Source: a virus. Taken from it: a stretch of 34,815 nucleotides of DNA. The notes beneath the pieces were generated by a model. The model was not told the DNA's origin, made no database searches, and saw only the letters and a program-made list of their open reading frames with translations. Location: positions 1-34,815 of the IMG/VR virus record IMGVR_UViG_3300007354_000011; one strand, given 5' to 3'. A program made the position numbers and the translations under genes. This document shows, piece after piece, positions 29,174-34,815 of the stretch; the stretch's first letter is position 1; the number at the start of each line of letters is the position of its first letter.

Positions 29174-29461
29174 ATGCCAGAAATTTTTATTAATATTCGC
29201 GCTGACGAAGATGACGTCAAAATGGTTGAGCGAATGATGCGGGAAGATTTTATTGACAATCGTTCTGCTTTCATTCGCCGTCTTATTCGCCAAGAGTGGG
29301 CACGGCGATATAACCAGGTGAGCCCCATGATCGAAGCGACTGAGCACCTAGAAGGGAGCAACCTGGAAGGAAGCACTACACCGGAAGATGTCGAACAAAC
29401 TATGACGAATGTAATGTCATTGGTCGAACGAATCATGAGAACTTTTAAGAATGAAGAATAA
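29174..29461 (+). CDS. Small DNA-binding-like protein, Cro position
   Basis: The 95-residue protein is the first gene after the early promoter, where Cro lies in lambdoid phages. The N-terminal part has a strand (EIFINIRADED) followed by two helices (VKMVERMMREDFIDN, then SAFIRRLIRQEWARR). This recalls ribbon-helix-helix (CopG/Arc) proteins, not HTH. The rest is acidic and probably disordered. An excellent ribosome site (AAGGAGGT) precedes ATG 29174. It may bind the same operators or modulate the repressor. Confidence 0.65.
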   Translation: MPEIFINIRADEDDVKMVERMMREDFIDNRSAFIRRLIRQEWARRYNQVSPMIEATEHLEGSNLEGSTTPEDVEQTMTNVMSLVERIMRTFKNEE

Positions 29462-29477
29462 CGAGGAGTGAAACAAC

Positions 29478-29780
29478 ATGTACCATGACAATGGACGTAA
29501 GCACTACAACGGAATACGCCTGGGGGTGCGGACCGACCCGGAAATGCAAGATGCAGCGGCAGAACGAAAAGCAGATTATGAAAAATATTTGAGATGGTTA
29601 AGGCGCGATCTAATGATCTTTCCCCAACCTAAAAGCCTAATTTTGGCGGCACGTTATCTTGTGGATTATGAACCTAATGTATCGCAATGGGTCAGGGTGC
29701 TGGCAGCCGGACAAGAAATGAATGCAGACCTCATCGAAAAAGTTCTAATTGCTCTTCTCGACAACCAAACTGTAGCATGA
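29478..29780 (+). CDS. Early protein A of a paralogous pair, unknown function
   Basis: The 100-residue helical protein has LILAARYLVDYEPN and WVRVLAAG. The same order of motifs (LLAARFLITEYN, WVALVAGG) appears in the protein at 30087-30365, so the two look paralogous. There is no membrane or zinc signature. GAGGAG lies about 10 nt before ATG 29478. Early position suggests host takeover or regulation, but nothing in the sequence shows the function. Confidence 0.65.
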   Translation: MYHDNGRKHYNGIRLGVRTDPEMQDAAAERKADYEKYLRWLRRDLMIFPQPKSLILAARYLVDYEPNVSQWVRVLAAGQEMNADLIEKVLIALLDNQTVA

Positions 29781-29854
29781 AAACGGTGATTGACGAAAAA
29801 AGGCGAATTTTGGATCAAATTCAGCCGTAATCGAGGATCAGATGCTATCGCCAA

Positions 29855-30070
29855 ATGGCAACCAAACCCAGGGAATGGCCGAATATGTGTAGAGAGGCGC
29901 GGGATCGTGCAGCAGAATATGCAGTGCATGGCCTTTGCCTTCTTAGACCTTTGTTAGATGGAAAGGAGATAACAGAACTAGAGAAAATCAGACGTATTGC
30001 TCTTGCCATTGATGATTTTCAAACCATTGCCCGACTGCTTGAATCAGTGGGCGCACAAACAAGACCATGA
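29855..30070 (+). CDS. Small early helical protein
   Basis: The 71-residue protein is predicted mostly helical (ARDRAAEYAVHGLCLLRPLL, then LEKIRRIALAIDDFQTI). The ribosome site is weak. A 74-nt gap before it contains a run of six A and a 17-codon ORF starting at 29777 that is probably chance. No family is recognised. Confidence 0.5.
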   Translation: MATKPREWPNMCREARDRAAEYAVHGLCLLRPLLDGKEITELEKIRRIALAIDDFQTIARLLESVGAQTRP

Positions 30071-30086
30071 TATGAAAGGAGATCAG

Positions 30087-30365
30087 ATGGAAGAATTAAT
30101 AATTACACTCGAAGAGGCAATCACCTGTATGAGATATGTAGATCTCTTATGCAAAGAGATCCAATCGGAGGATCCTTCCAAAGTTGCATTGCTAGCCGCA
30201 AGATTTTTAATTACTGAATACAACCGTGATCTATTACCGGATTGGGTAGCTCTTGTAGCCGGCGGTAATTTGGAAACATGGGATCAGGTGATTGATGAAG
30301 CGCGCATTGAGATTGCTGTTGATAAGGCCATCAACGAGGAGAAAATCTATGGCGACCTGGCTTGA
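30087..30365 (+). CDS. Early protein B of a paralogous pair, unknown function
   Basis: The 92-residue acidic helical protein shares with the 29478 protein the pattern LLAARxL, then Y, then WVxxxAGG, then D-x-VI. ATG 30087 is preferred because AAAGGAG lies 6 nt upstream; earlier in-frame starts lie inside the previous gene. The 3' end overlaps the next gene, whose ribosome site lies within it. Its function is unknown. Confidence 0.68.
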   Translation: MEELIITLEEAITCMRYVDLLCKEIQSEDPSKVALLAARFLITEYNRDLLPDWVALVAGGNLETWDQVIDEARIEIAVDKAINEEKIYGDLA

Positions 30366-30711
30366 TCTACGTTTTTGGGTAGTAATCCTTATTGCAATGT
30401 TGCTGATGGGAGTTCTTCTAGTTGCCACTCACCAGACACAAATTAATCTCTCTCTGCATGCTCTGGATCGACATGGCAACGAAGCATTGATGGTGAAACA
30501 ATGCCTGGACCAGAAAGGCCCACTCCAGGTCTGGCAACAACCCAATGGGAGAATCGCTAAGATTTGTCAACTGGATAATGGGAAATTTGGCATTCTTATT
30601 GAGGATGCAAATGGTAACAACATCACTGCATTCGTAAAAAATAAGTCGCGCACCTTACAGCAGGTCATTCAATACCTGCGAAACAAAGGTGCGCAACTCC
30701 TATCGAAATGA
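30349..30711 (+). CDS. Single-span membrane protein with exposed C-terminal domain
   Basis: The 120-residue protein has an N-terminal membrane segment (about 8-27, FWVVILIAMLLMGVLLVA) and a C-terminal domain of about 90 residues with two cysteines (QCLDQKG, IAKICQLD) and strands (GKFGILIEDANG). GAGGAG precedes ATG 30349. The topology (short N-terminus in, domain out) suggests an envelope-located early protein, perhaps superinfection exclusion. The two cysteines could form a disulfide outside the membrane. Confidence 0.68.
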   Translation: MATWLDLRFWVVILIAMLLMGVLLVATHQTQINLSLHALDRHGNEALMVKQCLDQKGPLQVWQQPNGRIAKICQLDNGKFGILIEDANGNNITAFVKNKSRTLQQVIQYLRNKGAQLLSK

Positions 30712-30737
30712 TTATAGCATATTCAGGAGGAATGAAC

Positions 30738-31436
30738 ATGATTCAACAACCTTACGATCCCTGGGCAGTGGCATCCAACCCGCCTGAGGAGACTTTTGCA
30801 ACATTCGGTGAGATATCCATCAATGCCTGGCCTTGCATGTTGGTAAGCGGTGTAGGTAAGATGCCCTATGACGACAAAGTATTGGACCCCACAACTGGCA
30901 AGGAATATCGGCGCTATACAGCAGTCGAGTTGTCCATTATGCCATTACCAGAGACTGGCGCCTCATATGAGGTACGGAGATCTATGCTTGCAGAATTTGG
31001 TGAGTGGCGCGACATCACATGGCCGTCGCTCAAGGCCCTAGGGGTACTGAGCGCACAGGAGATCAATGATAAATATGCGCAGATCGAACTTGTACCCACC
31101 GGTCGAACATATACCAGTCAGGCAGGCGAGACTAAAAATGCTACCGCAATTCGTTTCATGGCGCTCTATGATAATCGAGAGGCATGTCTGGCAGCATATA
31201 GAAGCAACGCGCCACAATCGTCATTTCCCTCATCTGACAATGGCAATGGCAAAGAGCGTGAAACAGCATTGAAATTTGCCAAAGTCTTGGTTGGCAACGC
31301 GATGCGCAATGCCAACAAAGACGTTGAAAAAGCGCGGGCTATGCTCATGTCTATGTTGGCCGGTCAACCATTGGTCAATAAATACTTCACGGTTGATAGC
31401 CCAGAGATCGTCGAATTGATTGTAGCGGAGACGTAA
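30738..31436 (+). CDS. Early protein of unknown function beside the recombination genes
   Basis: The 232-residue protein is soluble and mixed alpha/beta, with AWPCMLVSGVGKMPYDD, EYRRYTAVELSIMPL and a low-complexity linker (SSFPSSDNGNGKE) before a helical C-terminus. AGGAGG lies 7 nt before ATG 30738, so this start is preferred over 30708. Its size and place before nuclease and RecA-like genes would suit a single-strand DNA binding or annealing factor, but I see no motif that proves it. Confidence 0.7.
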   Translation: MIQQPYDPWAVASNPPEETFATFGEISINAWPCMLVSGVGKMPYDDKVLDPTTGKEYRRYTAVELSIMPLPETGASYEVRRSMLAEFGEWRDITWPSLKALGVLSAQEINDKYAQIELVPTGRTYTSQAGETKNATAIRFMALYDNREACLAAYRSNAPQSSFPSSDNGNGKERETALKFAKVLVGNAMRNANKDVEKARAMLMSMLAGQPLVNKYFTVDSPEIVELIVAET

Positions 31437-31452
31437 ACCCACGGAGATTGAT

Positions 31453-31629
31453 ATGAAAAAGTGCTTCGATTGTGGAGAGTTCTACCTCGGTCTAAATGAC
31501 GATGACCCATGTCCAAATTGCAGGCAAAATGTTATGCCCGACCGTGAGCGTGAACGTCTAGATCAAGAATTTGATCAATGGTTGGATAATGGCGCATTTG
31601 ACCCTGCGAACGAGATACTTGATGCCTAA
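31453..31629 (+). CDS. 58-residue zinc-ribbon microprotein
   Basis: The protein begins MKKCFDCGEFYLG and has a second knuckle CPNC, giving a compact four-cysteine zinc ribbon. An acidic helix follows (DRERERLDQEFDQWLD). GGAG lies 7-8 nt before ATG 31453. It resembles rubredoxin-like or transcription-factor-like ribbons in plan only. Three other zinc microproteins occur in this genome. Confidence 0.72.
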   Translation: MKKCFDCGEFYLGLNDDDPCPNCRQNVMPDRERERLDQEFDQWLDNGAFDPANEILDA

Positions 31630-31707
31630 TTGGTAGATGCGTCGGCAGTGAATATAACAACAATCACATGCCGAGCCGGAAAGCGTAACCGGCAACTGGA
31701 GGATATT

Positions 31708-31830
31708 ATGGACGATAGATCAACCTGGTTATTAGCAATCACACTGCTGGTACTAAGCATTGTTGGACTATGGTTGAGTGAACATCCCGAAATCGTTCGA
31801 GCGATTAGTATGTGGATGAACGGAGATTGA
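31708..31830 (+). CDS. 40-residue single-span membrane microprotein
   Basis: GGAGG precedes ATG 31708. The peptide MDDRSTWLLAITLLVLSIVG and the following WLSEHPEIVRAI contain one membrane segment and a short amphipathic end. The 78 nt between the previous stop and this start contain no gene. It is followed after 1 nt by another one-span microprotein with its own ribosome site, so the two are probably made together. Confidence 0.65.
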   Translation: MDDRSTWLLAITLLVLSIVGLWLSEHPEIVRAISMWMNGD

Positions 31831-31831
31831 C

Positions 31832-31987
31832 ATGAACGAGATTGACATGAAGGATATTGAAAAGATAGTTGACCAGTTACGTAGTGATTATGATCGAAGA
31901 ATGCGATTACAAAAAATAATTGAGACGACGATCTGGGCGTTGATTATTTTTGTCATCGTTATTCTAGCAATCTGGTTATTTTCGTAA
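31832..31987 (+). CDS. 51-residue C-terminal-anchored membrane microprotein
   Basis: CGGAG lies 7 nt before ATG 31832. The first 30 residues are charged and helical (MKDIEKIVDQLRSDYDRRMR), and the last 20 form one membrane segment (WALIIFVIVILAIWLF). The topology is opposite to the preceding microprotein, so the two might form a hetero-oligomer. The plan (coiled coil plus tail anchor) is common in phage accessory proteins. Its function is unknown. Confidence 0.65.
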   Translation: MNEIDMKDIEKIVDQLRSDYDRRMRLQKIIETTIWALIIFVIVILAIWLFS

Positions 31988-32139
31988 CACGATCACCGTT
32001 CTGGTTTGGAACCGGTCCTCCTCCGGCTCCAGATCAGACCGGTGGGAGTGGTTACCCACCCTGTTTCTCTCCTTGGAAACCCCGCCGTTGGTTATAAGAT
32101 CTCCAGCGGCGGGGAGAGGAGACCCATAATGAGGACACT
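31988..32139. other. Gene-free, hairpin-rich intergenic region
   Basis: No gene is seen here, but stems are dense. ACCGGTC (32011-32017) can pair with GACCGGT (32037-32043). TCTGG (32000-32004) can pair with CCAGA (32029-32033), enclosing CCGG/CCGG. GGTGGG (32041-32046) pairs with CCCACC (32055-32060). CCCCGCCG (32080-32087) pairs with CGGCGGGG (32107-32114). Some stems exclude others. There is no T tract, so a simple terminator is unlikely. It may be a leader of the nuclease gene or a small RNA. Confidence 0.55.
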
Positions 32140-32913
32140 ATGACACTTACCGCTGTCATAATTGATCGCAGAGAACCACCCTGGATACAAAATCTCAAAT
32201 TCGATGGAATTGATATTGCAATCGTAGAATTGGATTTCGGCGATCTGCATGCTGTGACCGATGATGGACATTTGTTGATAATCGAGCGCAAGACGCCTGA
32301 CGATTTGCTTAACAGTCTGCGGGATCAACGATTATTTCCACAAATGGCGCGGTTATCACAAACTCGCTTAGATCAACAACTTGCCGGACAACGGCCAACT
32401 ACATGGCCATATTTGGTTATTACCGGAGATTTACGTTGCTCATCAGATGGAAAAGTAATTACAGAACGAAATACTGCCTGGAGTTATGCTGCATTGCAAG
32501 GGGCACTACTCAGTATTCAAGAAATGGGGGTTTTTGTAATCCATTGTGGGGGAGATTCGGATTTCGAAGATTGCGTTATTCGTCTTGGAAATCGTCCGCG
32601 AGATGTTATACAACATATTCTACCACCGCGTCCGGCATTGACGTTGGGACCAGGCGTCGCGTTAATTGCCAGTTTTCCAGGCATCGGCATAGAACGAGCA
32701 TTGGAGATATTACGCTGGGCGGGCAATAAACCAGCACATGCACTGATGGGTTTGACGGATTTACATATTGATGCACCAGTAGGTATTGCTGTTCGAAAAA
32801 AAGTGCGTCAAGTACTTGGATTAACCGAAAACGAAACATTAGAAGTTTTCCAGGAGGATAAATATGTTCCAGAAAGCAACCAGGAAACAATCACGATTGC
32901 GGATGACCATTGA
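32140..32913 (+). CDS. XPF/ERCC4-family structure-specific nuclease
   Basis: The 257-residue protein has the ERCC4 nuclease motifs. IIDRREP at 7-13 gives D9 and E12, LDFGD is at 31-35, and the signature is IIERKTPDDL at 47-56, with SLRDQRLFPQ following. A helix-hairpin-helix (SFPGIGIERALEI, about 178-190) binds DNA near the C-terminus. Such enzymes cut flaps, forks or Holliday junctions. GAGG lies a few bases before ATG 32140. The 3' end overlaps the RecA-like gene by 50 nt, pointing to joint action in recombination-dependent replication. Confidence 0.9.
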   Translation: MTLTAVIIDRREPPWIQNLKFDGIDIAIVELDFGDLHAVTDDGHLLIIERKTPDDLLNSLRDQRLFPQMARLSQTRLDQQLAGQRPTTWPYLVITGDLRCSSDGKVITERNTAWSYAALQGALLSIQEMGVFVIHCGGDSDFEDCVIRLGNRPRDVIQHILPPRPALTLGPGVALIASFPGIGIERALEILRWAGNKPAHALMGLTDLHIDAPVGIAVRKKVRQVLGLTENETLEVFQEDKYVPESNQETITIADDH

Positions 32914-33730
32914 TGGGCCAGCAGGCAGCGGCAAGACATACACTGCTTTGCGCTTTGCCCACGCGCTAGGTGGACGTATTGCTCTTATAGATACCGAACG
33001 AGGCAGCGCCAGTAAATATGTGGGGGATGCTCCTGACGGTATTCCATGGGATTTCGACGTGCTTAATCTGACTGTATTTAGCCCAGAGAAATATACTGAG
33101 GCTATTCTGACAGCTGGACGCGCGGGATATTCAGTATTGGTGATTGATAGCCTATCCCATGCCTGGGAAGGTGTTGGCGGAGCATTGGAAATCAAACAAA
33201 GAGTTGGCGAATCTTGGAGTGCATGGCGGCACGTCACACCTATTCATAACCGAATGGTAGATGCTATCTTACAAAGCCCATGTCATGTCATTACTACCAT
33301 GCGTAGTCGGATGGAATATGTCCAAGAAGTGGATCAAACCACAGGACGTATTATCGTGCGTAAAGTAGGAATGGCGCCCATCCAACGCCCCGGTACTGAG
33401 TATGAGTTTGATCTAGTCTGCGATTTGGATTGGGCACATATTATGACAGTGAGCAAAAGTCGCTGTCCAGCAGTGGCAGACAAAATCGTAGAACGACCGG
33501 GTCCAGAATTCATGCAACCGATAATTGAATGGCTATCGAGTGGAGTAAATGTACCAAACGCGTCCATGACCCCGAATGAGATGCAATTCGTAGAAACCAT
33601 TACATTGGATATGCTATTAGCTCAGTATGGAGCGGAGGCAATATTAGCTGCTAATGGTGGAGCAATCCCTGGTACGCAAGAGGAAATTAATCTGATTGCA
33701 GAATTATTGAGGCTGAGTCAAGAATCATGA
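32864..33730 (+). CDS. RecA-like ATPase (Sak4/AAA_24-type)
   Basis: The 288-residue protein has Walker A GPAGSGKT (18-25), ALIDTERGSAS after the second strand, and Walker B VLVIDSLSHAW (91-101). It lacks the N- and C-terminal domains of RecA, as in phage Sak4-type single-strand annealing or recombination ATPases. AGGAGG lies 7 nt before ATG 32864. The neighbours are a flap/junction nuclease and a RecB-type nuclease, so it likely works in phage recombination or repair. Confidence 0.87.
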   Translation: MFQKATRKQSRLRMTIDGPAGSGKTYTALRFAHALGGRIALIDTERGSASKYVGDAPDGIPWDFDVLNLTVFSPEKYTEAILTAGRAGYSVLVIDSLSHAWEGVGGALEIKQRVGESWSAWRHVTPIHNRMVDAILQSPCHVITTMRSRMEYVQEVDQTTGRIIVRKVGMAPIQRPGTEYEFDLVCDLDWAHIMTVSKSRCPAVADKIVERPGPEFMQPIIEWLSSGVNVPNASMTPNEMQFVETITLDMLLAQYGAEAILAANGGAIPGTQEEINLIAELLRLSQES

Positions 33731-34461
33731 TTGAACATCTGAGTTATTCCAGCATCTCATCATATTTGAATTGTGGGGCATGGTGGCAGTTTAAATATAT
33801 TCACAATATGCCTACACCTGCTACACCAGCGCTAGTATTTGGTAGCGCGATCCATAATACTATTGAAGAACATATCCAGGGCAATGGCGCGCTGTTGGAT
33901 TTATGGAGCTCTGCATGGGAAAAAGCCATTCGACAGCCTATTGAATGGGGAATGGATACACCAGAACAACATTACAACGAAGGTATACGTATTTTGAGCG
34001 ATGCTGAAATACAGCGCAATGTGGGTGCAATTAAACCGCGTGAGATCGAGCATCGGGTTGAATTGCATGTACCGGGTGTGCCGGTGCCGGTAATCGGTTA
34101 TATTGATGTGATTACGGAGGATGGTATTCCGGGCGATTTCAAGACCTCCGCAAAATCCTGGTCATTCGATCGAGCAGCTGGAGAAATGCAACCATTGTTC
34201 TATTTGGCAGCTTTATCTCAGGCTGGGAGGAAAATGGATGGGTGGCGATTTCGGCATTATACAATCATCAAAACCAAGCAACCGAAATTTGAAGTTTTCG
34301 AAGTCAGCCATAGTCCTAAAGAGCTTTTCTTCTTGTTTAACGTTATCAACCAGGTATGGCGAGCAATTCAGGCCGGAATCTACCCATACAACCCAACCGG
34401 ATGGAAATGCTCACCGACATATTGTGAATTCTGGATGCAATGTAGGGGAAAATATGTCTAA
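33727..34461 (+). CDS. Cas4/RecB-like PD-(D/E)XK nuclease with Fe-S cluster motif
   Basis: The 244-residue protein has GSAIHNTIEEH (H43), GYIDVI (D127), GDFKTS (D137 and K139), and QPLFYLAAL (155-163), all motifs of the PDDEXK_1 family. C16 together with C228, C233 and C239 fits the four-cysteine iron-sulfur cluster of Cas4/AddB-type exonucleases. No CRISPR array or cas1/cas2 gene is present, so it is a recombination exonuclease, not an adaptation factor. It overlaps the RecA-like stop by ATGA and the J-domain start by 8 nt. Confidence 0.9.
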   Translation: MIEHLSYSSISSYLNCGAWWQFKYIHNMPTPATPALVFGSAIHNTIEEHIQGNGALLDLWSSAWEKAIRQPIEWGMDTPEQHYNEGIRILSDAEIQRNVGAIKPREIEHRVELHVPGVPVPVIGYIDVITEDGIPGDFKTSAKSWSFDRAAGEMQPLFYLAALSQAGRKMDGWRFRHYTIIKTKQPKFEVFEVSHSPKELFFLFNVINQVWRAIQAGIYPYNPTGWKCSPTYCEFWMQCRGKYV

Positions 34462-34815
34462 ATGTACCATCCGTGCTGATCGTGGTGGATTGATAGTGCG
34501 TACTCCCTACAATGCAGGATTCATCGCGGTGATCAAATCATTGCCTGTACCTGCACGGCGCTACAATCCAATTGACAAATCTTGGATCATAGATCCCCAG
34601 TATGGTTCTCAAATAGCAAATTGGATTGCTCAGCATTTCGGGGAGTTGATAACGGTGCCGCCGATTTCTGATACTCCGCGCGTGGAAACGCAGATATTGG
34701 AAGTGCGTTACATAGGCAAATGTAAATTCCGCGAGGATGGTCAACGAAGCGCCTTCGGTTGGGCAAATGGCGAATGGTCGGTAATTTTCCCTGAACAAAC
34801 GTTGCGAAACTGGTT
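34454..34815 (+). CDS. J-domain protein, N-terminal part; continues at position 2
   Basis: This is the 5' part of the 276-residue protein completed at 1-568; bases 34717-34815 are the duplicated overlap. Residues 1-65 (for example RGGLIVRTPYNAGFIAVIK and RRYNPIDKSWIID) resemble the small N-terminal domain that precedes helicases in some phage SNF2-like proteins. That likeness is from memory of the pattern, not a proven match. AGGGGAAAAT lies before ATG 34454, which overlaps the Cas4-like stop by 8 nt. The gene is thus the last of the recombination group and the first of the replication group. Confidence 0.88.
   Translation, partial: MSKCTIRADRGGLIVRTPYNAGFIAVIKSLPVPARRYNPIDKSWIIDPQYGSQIANWIAQHFGELITVPPISDTPRVETQILEVRYIGKCKFREDGQRSAFGWANGEWSVIFPEQTLRNW
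34717..34815. repeat. 99-bp terminal overlap, right copy
   Basis: This copy is identical to bases 1-99. Counting it once gives a circle of 34,716 bp. The codon phase at 34715-34717 continues at position 2, which supports closure. Confidence 0.95.

Noticed and set aside
29777-29830. 17-codon ORF with a run of six A, possible frameshift
   Set aside because: Too short and the shifted frame gives a low-complexity peptide that ends within the next gene; no support.

Overview
The window is a complete, circularly closed genome of a temperate tailed bacteriophage (Caudoviricetes, siphovirus-like). Bases 1-99 are repeated exactly at 34717-34815, and one reading frame (a J-domain protein) runs without a break across that joint. 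The unique circle is therefore 34,716 bp, and the 99-bp overlap looks like an assembler k-mer overlap rather than a biological terminal repeat. The host is not named by the sequence. Bacterial Shine-Dalgarno sites and sigma70-type promoters are clear, and the attachment site carries the 3' half of a bacterial tRNA-Leu(GAG). The M23-SH3 peptidase and capsid genes have a flavour I associate with Chloroflexota phages, but that is only a guess.

Layout on the + strand unless noted. (i) 34454 across the joint to 5388: J-domain protein, vWA protein, VirE-type helicase, an iteron-rich probable origin (2596-2871), an AEP primase with a CHC2 zinc finger, small zinc-ribbon and membrane proteins, then a strong terminator. 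(ii) 5398-20504: M23 peptidase, terminase small and large subunits, portal, MuF protein with a C-terminal extra domain, HK97 gp10-like protein, protease with a nested scaffold, capsid, connectors, holin-like proteins, tail tube, frameshifted tail chaperones and tape measure. (iii) 20506-27540: distal tail, tail-tip, lectin-like and fibre proteins. (iv) minus strand 27576-29078: tyrosine integrase, attP (tRNA-Leu fragment plus repeated arm-type sites) and a Cro/CI-type repressor. (v) 29174-34461: early operon from a TTGACA promoter with palindromic operators, holding small regulators, small membrane proteins, an XPF/ERCC4-type nuclease, a RecA-like ATPase and a Cas4/RecB-type nuclease, running on into the J-domain gene.

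How it works together: the repressor probably blocks the promoter at 29100. When it is released, the early operon supplies recombination and replication functions, and the AEP primase and VirE helicase probably act at the iterons. Late genes form one long rightward operon with its own strong promoter at 11679 before the protease and capsid genes. Several tricks raise the coding density: a nested scaffold start, a -1 frameshift in the tail chaperone, a possible +1 frameshift joining portal to MuF, and many start/stop overlaps.

The least explained signals are non-coding. One is a compact pseudoknotted RNA candidate on the minus strand at 10785-10878, with its own promoter and terminator, inside the late operon. 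Another is a leader with mutually exclusive hairpins before the protease gene. A third is a 168-bp inverted-repeat insertion that duplicated a -35 box.
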